Assembly: GCA_963921795.1 (NCBI GenBank)
Contig: OY997642.1
Location: 59,280,927-59,344,926 of the forward strand
Source of the DNA: Nannobrachium achirus
Lineage: Eukaryota > Chordata > Actinopteri > Myctophiformes > Myctophidae
Length of the DNA: 64,000 nt
Reading direction: 5' to 3'
Made by a program: the position numbers and the translations under genes. Below the pieces are notes generated by a model. It did not search any database and had not been told where the DNA came from. It saw only the letters and a program-made list of their open reading frames with translations. This document shows positions 12,674 through 24,780 of this stretch, piece after piece. How positions within the stretch are numbered: position 1 is the first letter of the stretch; each line of letters opens with the position of its first letter.

Positions 12674-15600
12674 CATCCTCCCCCTAAGCTCGCCGCTGCT
12701 AACGGGAGCTTCACTCTTCTCATCTTCATACAGCCTTGAAAGGGCATCGGCATGGGGGATTTGTTTCCCGGGTCTATGTTCCACATTGAAATGATAATCT
12801 TGGAGCTCCAGGAACCAGCGTGTGACTCGGCTGTTCCTATCCTTGTTGCGAGACATCCACTTCAGGGGCGCATGGTCAGTGATGAGGGTGAAGGTGCGGC
12901 CCCACAGGTAATACCTCAGGTGATGTATGGCCCACTTCACGGCAAGAGCTTCTTTCTCCACGACGGCATAGTTCCTCTCATGCTTCAACAGCTTCCGGCT
13001 GACATATAGGACGGGGTGCTCCTCTCCATTCACCACCTAGGCGAGCACGGCTCCCAACCCGGTATTGGAGGCGTCGGTGTGGAGCATGAAGGGCTTTTTG
13101 AAGTCTGGTGCCACCAGCACAGGTTCCTCACACAGGGCGTCTTTCAACGTTTGTAAAGCTGTTTCCGTCTCGGGCGTCCACCTGACCAGTCGGGGCAGGG
13201 ACTGGCGCGTCAGGTCGTATAGGGGGGCTGCAACAGTAGCATAACCTTTAATAAACTTTTGATAATATGACAACAAGCCTAAATATGACTTCACCTGTTT
13301 CTGGGTGACAGGGCGGGGCCAGTTCCTTATTTTTTCCACTTTCCTCTCCTGGGGTTTCACACACCCCCGACCGATTGTGAAACCGAGGTAGTTTGTCTCG
13401 GTGAGACCGACGCGACACTTCTTGGCGTTGGCAGTGAGCCCAGCCTTGCGGAGGGCCCCTAGGACAGCTTCCAGGTGGTGGAGGTGCAGGTCCCAGCTGG
13501 AGCTGTGGATCACGATGTCGTCGAGGTAGGCGGCTGCGTAGTCCCGGTGGGGTCTCAACACGCAGTCCATCAGCCGTTGGAAGGTGGCGGGGGCCCCATG
13601 GACTCCGAAAGGTAGGACGGTATACTGGTAGAGTCCCTCGGGGGTGGAGAACGCCGTCTTCTCCTTGGCCCTCTCCGTCAGGGGTACCTGCCAGTACCCT
13701 TTCGTGAGGTCGAGGGTGCTCACGTACCGCGCCGGGCCCAGTCGTTCGATCAGCTCGTCTACTCGTGGCATGGGGTATGCGTCAAAGGCGGAGACTTCAT
13801 TCAGCTTTCGGAAGTCATTGCAGAAGCGTAGAGACCCATCTGGCTTCGGGACGATGACGATAGGGCTGGACCATGGGCTTCGAGACTCCTCGATCACTCC
13901 GAGCTCCAACATCATCTCCACTTCTTCCTTGATGGCTTTACGTCTGGCTTCTGGGATACGGTACGGTCGCTGTCGGACCACCCTTCCGGGTGTAGTTATG
14001 ATGTCATGGCGAATGACCGGGGTCCGACCGGGCAGGGCGGAGAAGACGTCACGGGCCCGACTCAGCACTTCTTTTACGTCCTGCTTCTGAGCCGGGGCTA
14101 GGTCCTCTCCTATGGGCACTTCAGGGAAAGACTGGGGAGAACTGGACGTTAATAGGACAGAGGACGGCAGAGGCTCCGCCACATGCCATTTCTTCAACAG
14201 GTTCACATGGTAAATCTGTTTCCGTTTCCGGCGGCCCGGCTGGCTCACACAATAGTTCACAGGGCCCACTTTCTCCACCACCTCGTAGGGGCCGTGCCAT
14301 TTTGCCAGAAATTTACATTCAGAGGTGGGTATTAGGACCAAGACTTTCTCCCCCACTTTGAATTCTCTAATGGTGGCCCCCCGGTTATAAGTGCGAGCTT
14401 GCTCCCGCTGGGCTTGTTGCATATGCTCTCTGACTATGGGCCACACCTTCCTGGCCCGGGCCTGCAGAACATCTACATGTTCAATTACGTTCCGGTGGCC
14501 TGGCTGTTGGCTCTCCCAAGTTTCTTTTGCAATGTCTAGTAGTCCACGGGGACTCCTCCCATACAACAGTTCAAAGGGGGAGAAGCCCGTGGAGGACTGG
14601 GGAACCTCTCGGATGGCAAACAGTACATATGGAATTAATTGGTCCCAATCTTTCCCATCTTTGTCAATTATTTTCTTTAGCATTTTCTTTAATGTCGCAT
14701 TAAAGCGTTCACAGAGGCCATCAGTCTGGGGGTGAAAGACTGACGTACGTATACGTTTAACTTTAAGCCACCGATACAACATTGACAAAACTCTTGACAT
14801 AAAACAGGTGCCCTGGTCAGTCAAAATTTCATTCGCAATCCCCACCCGGCTAAACAGCATGACTAGTTCGTGTGCTATGGCCTTGGCTGTAGCCGCCGCA
14901 AGGGGAATGGCTTCGGGAAACCTAGTGGCATGGTCGATTATTACAAGTAAGTATTTGTGACCTCGGCCAGATTTTGGTAGGGGCCCCACAATGTCCATGG
15001 CGATACGTGAGAATGGGGTTTCAATAATTGGCAGAGGTATCAGGGGGTTTCTAAAGTAGGGCCGTGGGGCCGTTTTCTGGCAGTCTGGGCAGCTTTTACA
15101 AAAATCCTCTACTGCCCGCTTTACGCCGGGCCAGTAAAACCGGGCCAAAATACGTTCGTAAGTCTTTTCTACTGCCAAATGAGCCCCCAGTTGGTGAGTG
15201 TGAGCTAAATACAGAACCCGTGACACATAAGACTTAGGGACCAACAATTGCTCTAGAGTGTCACCTGCCCTGTCTTTAGTTAGCCTGTACAATAGGTCAT
15301 TTTTCACTATAAAGCAAGGAAACGTGTATTCACTCACCCCCTCACACTTTTGGCCGTCTATGGCCACCACACGCTGTCTGGCTAGGTTCAGGTTCGGGTC
15401 CGCCCACTGGTCGGCGGCGTACTTCCCGCTCCTCGGCCCACGGTCCGGCTCCAATGCCGAAAACCCGGGGACTTCATCTCCCTCCGGCGTCACGCTGTCC
15501 TCTGCGGCCGCCCGGCGTCCCCGCCGGGTCCGCGCTCCACTGGTTGCCAACCCGTCTTCACTTTTCTCGCTCTCCCTCTCGAGCGCCTCCTCCCCCCCTC

Positions 15601-16870
15601 TTCTTTCCTCCGCGGAGGTGCTGTCGTCGTGGGCCTCGTCGCTCGGGCCGAACACGGGGCAGGCGCGGTAGGTGGTTCTCGGCTGGCTGTGGCGGGGACG
15701 GCGTCGTCTTCGCACTTCGAGGTTTCGTCTCGGCGGCCAGTACTGATCGTAGAGCGGGCAGTCAGAGCCGATGAGCAGTGGGACAGGGAGGTTGGGAACC
15801 ACTCCAGCCGTCACGAGCAGGTCTCCCCTCGGCGAGAGCACTTTGATCTGTGTGACGGGGTAGAAGCGGAGATCGCCGTGGACGCAGGTTACGGGAACGG
15901 TGACGTCGCCCACCTTCCCCGCCAGGTCAGGGCGAACTAGTGTGACAGCGCTGCCCGAATCTAATAGGGCGTGGGTGTCCACGCCGTGGATGCGCACCGG
16001 TACTATGGCGTGCCGTCGTCTTCCCGTGCCGGAGTGTAGACACGGCCTTGGCGGCTCCGAGCCGGACGCACTGGGCATGGACACGTCCCTCCTCACCTCC
16101 GGACAGGACCAGGACAGGTGATCCGGCTGGCCGCAGACGTAGCACCGCCGCTGGGTAGGGGGAGTTCGCCCGCTTCTCTCCGGCGGCGCGCTCCGGGGAC
16201 GTGGAGGCGAGCGGGGAGCGTTTGGTCGCCGTTGTCTCTCTCGGCCGGCGCGCTCCTCCCGCCTCATCATCTCTGTGCTGACATGGTGGTTTTCAAGCAG
16301 GGCTATCAGCTCTTCCAATGAACCGGGACTCACTCTAGATGCGTATTGTCGGGCGTCTGGCGGCAATGCTCTAATACAGCGGTCGATTACGAGTCTCTCC
16401 ACAGCGGGGGGATCACCCGGGCTGGTCAGCCAGCTAGTCGTCAGACGAAGCAGGGAAGCAAGCTGGGCACGGGGCGGCCCGTCTGTTCGATACATCCAAT
16501 TGTGGTACCGCTGTGCCCGGGCCGGGATACTATAACCATAACTCGCTAATATGGCTGCCTTTAATTTATTGAAGTCTCGAGCGTCAACTGTTGAGAGGTC
16601 GCGGCAAGCGCGCTGCGCCTCACCGGTCAGAAACGGTGCCAAAATCGCGGCCCACTCAGCCTGTGGCCACCGTTCCTGAGTAGCAGTGCGCTCAAATAGT
16701 TCCAAATAAGCTTCAATATCATCGTCACCGGGGGCAAACTTAGTAAGTACCTCGGCTGGGGCTCGCGCTGCTGCTGTATCCCTATTGATTTTACGTACAA
16801 GCTCATGCACGGCTGTCTGTAGCTCAGCCTGGCTTTTTAACAGCGCCGTAAGCGCCTGTGCATGCTCCAT
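12302..16870 (-). CDS. gag-pol: Gag-Pol polyprotein, Gmr1-like gypsy, one in-frame amber
   Basis: The single frame opens with MEHAQALTALLK just inside the 5' LTR. Domains in order, residue numbers approximate: Gag (1-240); a CCHC knuckle CYVCGQPDHLSWSC (about 243); an aspartic protease LLDSGSAVTLV (about 305); an HHCC integrase zinc finger (about 553-595); a DDE core with MDIVGPLP, DQGTCF and the glutamate in GLCERF (about 625, 686, 717); a GPY-type module KWHGPYEV (about 860); RT with YLDDIVIHS (about 1119); then RNase H starting HTDASNTGLGAVLA. A TAG at 13037-13039 stops the frame inside RNase H. The same frame continues with the rest of RNase H (TDHAPLKWMS) and a chromodomain-free tail that reads through the polypurine tract into the LTR. 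Apart from this amber the pol frame is open over about 4 kb. The usual reading is a late nonsense mutation (CAG to TAG). Confidence 0.9.
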
Positions 16871-16912
16871 TGTGTGTGGTTGGTGAGGTTCGAGACCCGA
16901 TTCTCCACCAAA

Positions 16913-17735
16913 TGTGGGGACCCAGATTCAAAACTCAACCAACACCAGACAAATGGACAGTTTAAGCCACTCTGGGCACGTTTATTTAGAATAAAGCAGA
17001 ATAAATCAACAGCAGCGGAGCCTCACTCCAATAAATGCAAGTACTTTCACAAACACAAAGTAAATCGTCTTCTTGAACGTTTCAGAATAACTTAGGTAAA
17101 CCTTTGTTTAAAGGATCAGCTGCTTTCTAGGCAGAGCAAAGTCAAACAACTTAGGTGAGTATAAGCACAATTAAAGCTCTCCCCGACCCGGGGCGGATTG
17201 ATACTTGCAGTGTTCTCAGTAGTAGGGATATGTTTCAAGGCACAGTTTCAAAGCCGTCACACCCAAGGGCAGTGCGCATAGAGTACGACATGTTTACAGG
17301 TACAATTCCAAAACCCTCGCACCCTCCTTTGTGCGGCTCTCCAGGACAGTATCAGCGCCTCCTTTATATTGCCTGGTGAAGGACAGACAACGTCGGGTTA
17401 GTACTGCATTCCTCTGTATTACAATTAGAAGCAGAATATGTGGAGTGTAGCTCAATATCTAAAGCATTCTTACCGCCATTAGCCCGACCGCCAGCATAGT
17501 GAGTCAGTGCAGACTGAGGCAGAGGAGGCTCTTTTGTTTGGCCAGGGGACCCAGCCCTGAGCAACGCAGCTGTACTCAGATTAGGCTGATTGAACAGGTA
17601 ATTCGGCAGGTAACGCCCTTCTATTACCTGTCCCAGGGCTGGGCGTCGTCTCTGAGAGCCAGCTCTCCTCCCTCTCCACTGACACACTGTGCTGTGGGGC
17701 TCACCTGTGAGGCGGTTGCCTAGCGACACTCCACA
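16913..17735 (-). repeat. 5' LTR of the Gmr1-like element
   Basis: Uninterrupted LTR of about 823 bp, TGTGGGGACCC to CTCCACA. It differs from the left copy at a few single bases, for example CACTCCAAT here against CACTCCGAT. Confidence 0.92.
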
Positions 17736-18341
17736 CTACGCTCACCGAAAGATCTGCAAACTCGGCAAGCATGTTGTGTAGAGTCTGTATAGACATACAC
17801 CTCGTTGTGTGCTTGTAGATCGTCTATTGTTCGCTGTTTGGCGACCAATCCCGACCCTCCGCGGGTTCTGGCTGCACGGGGTCTGTCTTGTTATCAATCG
17901 TCGGCCCAAAACTGAAGGACATGGAATATAGGCTACTGACAAGGCGCACCTTCGCACAACGCTAATAGGCTCTTATTAATCAGAGGGGGCTTTATTCAAT
18001 CATACATGCATTTTGCACCAGTGCTTATAACTGCCTAATTGCGGAGGACACATTTCTTTATGGCTGCTTTTCAACCAGTGGTCCTTGAGGGGATCCCAGG
18101 TGGTCCCCAGCTAAAGAGTTGTGGACCACCTTATATATGTAACTAAAATGAAACCAAATGGACCCACCCGTTAACTGTAAGCGTAAAATTAATTGACGGT
18201 ATAGCTGGCACGGAGCGCGACGCGTCTGTCTGTCTGGAGCGCGACGCGTCTATCTGTCTGTCTGTCTGTCTGTCTGTCCATCCATCACAGCAGCGCACCC
18301 CCCCCCCCCTCGCTATTTATCTATCCATCCAGAGCGCGCGC

Positions 18342-18406
<65 letters not shown>

Positions 18407-18438
18407 CGCGACAGACAGCCAGCGCTTGCGAGGTCAAC

Positions 18439-18500
<62 letters not shown>

Positions 18501-18560
18501 GGATGGATGGATGGATGGAAGGATGCACTCATGCATGTTAACCTGGGGGTCCTAGAAATG
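17736..18560. other. Unassigned stretch with tetranucleotide repeats
   Basis: 17740-18060 is unique-looking and shows no support for a gene. About 18070-18140 (CAGTGGTCCTTGAGGGG) and 18560-18580 (GTTTGAGAATCACTTTT) resemble ends of a decayed hAT-type repeat. Between them, 18220-18520 is a cluster of (TGTC)n, (GACA)n, (GGCA)n, (TC)n and (GGAT)n microsatellites. Confidence 0.6.
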
Positions 18561-18904
18561 AAAACGTTTGAGAATCACTTTTAGAGCCTGGTGGTCCCTG
18601 GCATACAACCATTGCTCTACACAGAATGGAAACGACAGTTACCAGACTACCATGAATATTGTGGATAATACCCTTCTATTTAATCATTTTGGGGATGATG
18701 ATGTTGTCATCTGCCCATTTATCAATTTTGTAAAAATAAATTGGTTGAACAGAACTCATATTTTGGGACCATCGCTCCATTGTTCACAATGGTTTGTAAT
18801 GCAGGCTTGTGCAGGCTGCTACCCCTGGAAGTCATGTGATCCAAGATGGCCGCGGTGTGAATATGGTCTATTGATAAAACTGCACACATCGCGAAGCCAG
18901 ACAT

Positions 18905-19145
18905 CCCTTCCTTCACTGAATATGGATGGTCTCTCAGTGATGGGAAGGCAGTCCCCTGTCCATCTACAGAGCCAGCCTGGCCTATATCAATGGACAAGGC
19001 AATATCATGTACACTAGCTGTATCAAAGGCTGCCAGAAAAACTGTTCATGTGCGAAGAAGGGAATTGCATGCTACTTGGGGTGTCGTTGCCAAGGACTGG
19101 AGACAAGATGCAGCAGGATAGGTATACATGACAGTGATAGTGACT
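18905..19145 (+). pseudogene. CXC (tesmin/TSO1-like) domain fragment
   Basis: The plus strand reads, in broken frame, EYGWSLSDGKA followed by a cysteine-rich CIKGCQKNCSCAKKG and a GCRCQG-type second half. This is the C-x-C spacing of tesmin/TSO1 CXC modules. It is a diverged copy of 24160-24383, with an extra 13-base stretch and a frameshift, so it is not functional as it stands. There is no intact upstream coding sequence. Confidence 0.6.
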
Positions 19146-19622
19146 AGCAATTATTTGCATTATAATGCAGCCTGTTTTAATCATGTGTTCATTATAATTT
19201 CCCTGAAGCTGAAGTTGTTGGAAAGCATGTGCATGTCTATGTGTGAAAGACCCAAAAAGGCAGTTGCATTCATTTCATTGAGATAATCTCTCTCTTTTTT
19301 TTTATTAAAAAATAATTTCTAAGATACATTGTTTTGGTCTCTGATTTTATCTGAAGTCATTGCTACAACTACATACAGTAGAATCGGACAGGAAATATAA
19401 TATCTCGTTTACAGCCATTTTGACAACATGCAAACTCAAGAATAATACAGGTATAAGTCCCTTCTGTGCCATAAATCTTAGCAAATGGATATATTGCTTG
19501 TATTTGCAAAAGCAGTCAACAATCATGGTAGAAATTATGTTAAAGCTCTATTTTGGGAGTCCACCATCTTGCAAATATGCACAATAAAGGTCCAGACACA
19601 CCCAATAATAAAATTAGCTATT

Positions 19623-20332
19623 CCATAGACCATATTCACACCGTGGCCATCTTGGATCACATGACTTCCTGGGGTAGCAGTCTGCACAAGCCTGCATTAC
19701 AAACCATTGTGAACAATGGAGCGATGGTCCCAAAATATGACTTCTATTCAACCAATTTATTTTTACCAAATTGACAAATGGGCAGATGACAACATCAACA
19801 TCCCCCAAATTATTAAATAGAAGGGTATTATCCACAATATTCATGGTAGTTAGGTTGCAGTGTTACTCTGTACAAAGACTTGCTACAGTATGCAGACTAG
19901 TGCTTGCTCTGCCTTCATATTATTAATATTACAACTTTTTCTTGAAAAACGGATGCTAAAATAAAAGCTTCATACATATGTTTCTATTCAAAAATGACCA
20001 CAAAAAGCGTAAAATAATGATAAAATAATCATTTTGGCCGTCATCGACACTTTGTTTACATTCTAGTCTTTTAGACTAGCATCCTTTTTTCAAGAAAAAG
20101 TTGACTATAGCTCCTTTAATATGATAGTGGAGCAAGCACTGCACAGATAGCAAGTCTTTGTACACAGTAAGGTTGCAGCCTAACTACCATGAATATTGTC
20201 GATAATACCCTTCCATTTAATCATTTTGGGGATGATGATGTTGTCATCTGCCCATTTATCAATTTTGTAAAAATAAATTGGTTGAACAGAACTCATATTT
20301 TGGGACCATCGCTCCATTGTTCACAATAGACC
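19623..20332. repeat. Imperfect palindrome, about 0.7 kb
   Basis: Minus-oriented unit 19623-19850 and plus-oriented unit 20186-20332 face each other. Between them TACAAAGACTTGCTA (about 19872) and its complement (about 20150) pair, as do the CAACTTTTTCTTGAAAAA segments at 19930 and 20090. The centre is near 20000. Confidence 0.7.
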
Positions 20333-20826
20333 ATATTCACACCGTGGCCATCTTGGATCACCTGACTTCCTGGGGTAGCAGCCTGCACAAGCCTGCATTA
20401 CAAACCATTGTGAACAATGGAGCGATGGTCCCAAAATATGAGTTTATGAGCTTATTTTTTTATAAAATATTTTCGAAACATTATTTTTATTTTAGCATCC
20501 GTTTTTCAAGAAAAAGTTCTAATATTAATAATATGAAGGCAGAGCAAGCACTAGTCTGCATACTGTAGCAAGTCTTTGTACCGATTAACACTGCAACCTA
20601 ACTAGTATGAATATTGTGGATAATACCCTTCTATTTAATAATTTTGGGGATGTTGATGTTGTCATCTGCCCATTTGTCAATTTGGTAAAAATAAATTGGT
20701 TGAATAGAAGTCATATTTTGGGACCATCGCTCCATTGTTCACAATGGTTTGTAATGCAGGCTTGTGCAGACTGCTACCCCAGGAAGTCATGTGATCCAAG
20801 ATGGCCACGGTGTGAATATGGTCTAT

Positions 20827-21602
20827 TGAGTCTCCCATGGTCAGACACCCTTAAATAGACACCAAGTTTGCGTTTCTAGCTCATCTGGTTCAGAAGTTAG
20901 AGGCAAAACCTATTTTCTGGGTCCTTACATTATGGCGGCCATATTGTGGCGGCCATATTGGATTTCATGGAAACTTGCAATACAAAAAAATGTCATATGT
21001 ATACCATTGATCAACCTGTGAAGTTTCGTGGAAATATCCCTCAGTTTAACATTTTGCCCTATTCACCCCCCATTAAAACTAATAGGGGCTAATATTGAGG
21101 CGGCCATATTGGACTTTGTTGTACAAATTGACCGGGTTGTCCATATAGGTTGTGATCCTACTGGGTCATAGATAATATTTCTGGTGGACAACTTTGTATG
21201 TCGGGGCAAATGCAGGTTTCCTTAAAAAAGGCTGGTTTGCCCCCTGGGTACAACAATCATGGTAGAAATTAAGTTAAAGCTCGATCTATTTTGGGAGTCC
21301 ACCATCTTGCAAATATGCACAATAAAGGTCCAGACACACCCAATAATAAAATGAGCTATTCCATTGAGTCTCCCATGGTCAGACACCATGAAATAGACAC
21401 CAAGTTTGCGTTTCTAGATCATCTGGTTCAGAAGTTAGAGGCAAAACCTATTTTCTGGGTCCTTACATTATGGCGGCCATATTGTGGCGGCCATATTGGA
21501 TTTCATGGAAACTTGCAATACAAAAAATGTTCATATGTATACCATTGATCAACCTGTGAATTTTCGTGGAAATATCCCTCAGTTTAAAATTTTGCCCTTT
21601 TA
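20827..21602 (+). repeat. Direct repeat pair of about 235 bp
   Basis: 20827-21062 and 21365-21602 both run from GAGTCTCCCATGGTCAGACAC through ATGGCGGCCATATTG to ATATCCCTCAGTTTAA with few differences. The spacer includes a copy of the 19500-19625 segment at about 21247-21365. Confidence 0.85.
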
Positions 21603-21644
21603 TCTATTATGGCTGCTAGAGCAGCTCTTTTCAGGTGCAGGCCA

Positions 21645-23307
21645 AATAGCTGAGGCCAAACTGGTCAAAAATCATCAATTTGGTGCACTTGGTGAAGAGT
21701 TTCTGATTTTTGGTATGGTGTTAGGTATGGGTATAAGGTTTTCAAAAACCATCGCAAACAAGTTGGGCTCACCCCCTAGTGGTCTGTTTGCAATGAATAA
21801 AATATTAGATACGTCAGTATTTGGTTCAAACCCAAAATAATTAATGAAAGAGATGTTTCAATGGATTCTGTTACTATTGGGTATGATAAACAACATACTA
21901 AAAATTCTGGAAAAAATAACTACCGGAAAGGCACCATTTTCAAGATGGCGTCCACAATGGCTGCCGGGAGCTGAAAATGACTATAAACTGGGTTTTAATG
22001 TGTAAAAATTCATAATAAATCTGCACTTGGTGAAGAGTTTTAGATTTTTGGTATGGTGTTAGGTATGGGTATAAGGTTTTCAAAAAACATCGCAAACAAG
22101 TTGGGCTCGCCCCCTAGTGGTCTGTTTGCAATGAATTCAATAGTAGATTTGTCAGTACATGGTTGAAACCCCAAATAATTGATAAAAGAGATTTGTCAAC
22201 TGATTCTGTTACTATTGGGTATGATAAACAACATACTAAAAGTTTAGGAACAAATAACTACCGGAAAGGCACCATTTTCAAAATGGCGTCCACGATGGCT
22301 GCCAGGAGCTTGAAATGCCTATGAACTGGGTTTTAAAGTGTAAAAAATCATAATAAATATGCACTTGGTGAAGAGTTTTTGAATTTTGGCATGGTGTTAG
22401 GTATGGGTATAAGGTTTTCAAAAACCATTGCAAACAAGTTGGGCTCGCCCCCTAGTGGTCTGTTTGCAATGAATCAGATATTAGATAGGTCAGTATATTT
22501 TAGACCACTAGGGGGTGAGCCCAACTTGTTTGCGATAGTTTTTGAAAACCTTATACCCATACCTAACACCATGCCAAAATGTAAAAGCTAGTTACCAAGT
22601 GCATATTTTATATGAATTTTTACACATTAAATAGGCATTTTTAGCTCCTGGCAGCCATCGTGGACGCCATCTTGAAAATGATGTCTTTCCGGTAGTTATT
22701 TTTTCCTAAACTTTTAGTATGTTGTTTATCATACCCAACAGTAACAGAATCCATTGATAAATCTCTTTTATCAATTATTTGGGGTTTCAACCATATACTG
22801 ACAGATCTACTATTGAATTCATTGCAAACAGACCACTAGGGGGAGAGCCCAAATTGTTTGCGATGGTTTTTGAAAACCTTTTACCCATACCTAACACCAT
22901 ACCAAAAATCTAAAACTCTTAACCAAGTGCAGATTTATTATGAATTTTTACACATTAAAACCCAGTTTATAGGCATTTTCAGCTCCCAGCAGCCATCGTG
23001 GACGCCATCTTGAAAATGGTGCCTTTCCGGTAGTTATTTTTTCCAGAATTTTTAGTATGTTGTTTATCATACCCAATAGTAACAGAATCCATTGAAAAAT
23101 CTCTTTCATCAATTATTTGGGGTTTGAACCATATACTGACATATCTAATATTTGATTCATTGCAAACGGACCACTAGGGGGTGAGCCCAACTTGTTTGCG
23201 ATGGTTTTTGAAAACCTTATAACCATACCTAACACCATACCAAAAATCAGAAACTCTTCACCAAGTGCACCAAATTGATGATTTTTGACCAGTTTGGCCT
23301 CAGCTAA
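21645..23307. repeat. Head-to-head tandem array (about 340-bp units)
   Basis: The unit starting CACTTGGTGAAGAGTTT and containing CAAACAAGTTGGGCTC occurs in plus orientation at about 21685, 22021 and 22361, and reversed at about 22495-22600, 22820-22925 and 23165-23290. The arms meet near 22490 and end at matching CCAAACTGGTC / GACCAGTTTGG motifs, making a symmetric palindrome of about 1.65 kb. Confidence 0.85.
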
Positions 23308-24085
23308 AAGGCATTTTCTGTAGGTGGCAGCAGCTTCAACAGGGTTGATCGGTTATTTAGGAACTTGTACACTCTCAGCTTTGCCAGGTCAAAGTCCTCT
23401 GAATGGTCAGCTTTTGATGCATATACAGCTATTGTGAGGTCTCTAGCCTGATTATTGACATCCTCTGAGAGGGAATAAGAGGAATTTTCACCAAACTCCT
23501 GCAGGGAGATCTAGACCCATGCTGGTCTTGAACCATGCCTTCTTTCCAGTGAAAAGGGGATAGCTGGTGGTATCTCTGCCACTCAGGCTGTGAATAAAGG
23601 GCAGGGCACGACACTGTGCGAGTCCAAGGGCTGAGACCATGTGATGGATATGAAGATATGCATCCTGCTCTGTTCTCACCCACAGCTCTGGAAGGTCTAG
23701 GAGGTGGGTGGCAGCATGATATAGGCACATGATGATGATGTCTGTGTCATTAGCATGGGTGACAACTCTGTCAACTTTGTGAGCCTGGACACTGTAGATG
23801 GTGTGTAGAATTACCCTTGTGTCGGCCTCCTGTTGTGTTGACTCTAGTGCAGGGACATCAACATCACACCCCTTCTTGATCACCACACTCCTTGTCTCTT
23901 CTTTAAATCCTCCACTCAGGTAAAGATGGGTTGTACCAAGAGCAGACTTAAGTGTCTCATTTTGACACCATTCTTCACAGAGGAATCTTAGAAGGTTTGC
24001 TTTGTTTTCAGAGACAGCAAAAAACTCTTGAGGATCAGGAGCTGTATATTGTGCAGAGACTTCATATTCTTTTGCAGGTTTTTAA
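23305..24085 (-). pseudogene. PIN-like nuclease-domain fragment of a multi-copy gene family
   Basis: An open minus-strand frame from about 24085 to 23488 encodes QQEADTRVILHTIY, then THANDTDIIIMC, then SGRDTTSYPLF. The spacing of these acidic motifs (E-x-D, D-x-D, G-x-D) resembles PIN/FEN-type metal-dependent nucleases. After a frameshift near 23500 the coding signal continues (SLSEDVNNQARDLTIAVYAS, then LKLLPPTENAF) down to about 23305. There it is cut off by the outer edge of the palindromic array. I know similar sequences as highly repeated genes in fish and cnidarians, usually with a CXC module downstream; the CXC piece next to this one is in the opposite orientation. The nuclease reading is inferred from motifs only. 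Confidence 0.6.
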
Positions 24086-24159
24086 TGGACATACCTGTGT
24101 TCCTGCTCAGCTGTCTTAAGACTGGGTCCACTGTACCGAGGGCACCAAGCCACTGTCCC

Positions 24160-24383
24160 TTGCTTCACTGAATATGGATGGTCTCTCAGTGATGGGAAGG
24201 CAGTCTATAGAGCCAGCCTGGCCTATATCAATGGACAAGGCAATATCATGTAGCTGTATCAAAGGCTGCCAGAAAAATTGTTCATGTGCGAAGAAGGGAA
24301 TTGCATGCTACTTGGGGTGTCGTTGCCAAGGACTGGAGACAAGATGCAGCAGGATAGGTACACATGACAGTGATAGTGACTAG
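24160..24383 (+). pseudogene. CXC (tesmin/TSO1-like) domain fragment, second copy
   Basis: An open frame of about 70 codons carries SCIKGCQKNCSCAKKGIACY then LGCRCQG, with nine cysteines in CXC spacing, and ends shortly after. It is preceded by EYGWSLSDGKA-like sequence in another frame. It lies head to head with the PIN-like fragment (23305-24085, minus). In an intact gene I would expect both on one strand, so an inversion junction is likely near 24150. Confidence 0.6.
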
Positions 24384-24780
24384 CAAGTATTTGCATTATA
24401 ATGCAGCCTGTTTTAATCATGTGTTCATTATAATTTCCCTGAAGCTGAAGTTGTTAGAAAGCATGTGCATGTCTGTGTGAAAGACCCCAAAAGGCAGTTG
24501 CATTCATTTCATTGAGATAATCTCTCTCTTTTTTTCATTTTATTTAATTAAATTTTTATTTCTAAGATACATTGTTTTGGTCTCTGATTTTATCTGAAGT
24601 CATTGCTACAACTACATACAGTAGAATCGGACAGGAAATATAATATCTCGTTTACAGCCATTTTGACAACATGCAAACTCAAGAATAATACAGGTATAAG
24701 TCCCTTCTGTGCCATAAATCTTAGCAAATGGATTCATATTGCTTGTATTTGCAAAAGCAGTCAATAAACAGTTTGAAGCG

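Larger units (their letters stand above)
10762..17735 (-). mobile_element. Gmr1-like Ty3/gypsy LTR retrotransposon, full length
   Basis: Two direct LTRs of about 824 bp (10762-12673, the left one interrupted, and 16913-17735) begin TGTGGGGACCC and end CTCCACA. A 4-bp duplication CTAC flanks the whole element (10758-10761 and 17736-17739). On the minus strand a PBS-like TGGTGGAGAATCGGG follows the 5' LTR directly, and a polypurine tract AGGGGGAGGATG precedes the 3' LTR. The single polyprotein has integrase upstream of reverse transcriptase, the diagnostic order of Gmr1-like gypsy elements. Only a handful of LTR differences were noticed by eye, so insertion was recent. A hAT MITE sits in the left LTR. 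Confidence 0.92.
18590..24780. mobile_element. Composite palindromic repeat region
   Basis: This 6-kb block is built from repeated segments in both orientations: a roughly 225-bp unit at 18648-18875(+), 19623-19850(-), 20186-20332(+), 20330-20445(-) and 20605-20828(+); a 235-bp direct repeat at 20827-21062 and 21365-21602; a head-to-head array at 21645-23307; and a 600-bp direct repeat at 18905-19515 and 24160-24765 that carries a CXC-domain frame. Fragments of one multi-copy gene family lie in both orientations. It is probably one or more large DNA elements rearranged by nested inversion or insertion. The class is unknown to me. Confidence 0.7.

Noticed and set aside
13037-13039. Programmed readthrough stop in the Gmr1-like pol
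   Set aside because: It lies inside RNase H rather than between gag and pol, and no supporting structure was seen; a nonsense mutation is simpler.
13644-16549. Plus-strand frames opposite the gypsy polyproteins (also 26692-30435)
   Set aside because: They are antisense shadows of the long minus-strand Gag-Pol frames.
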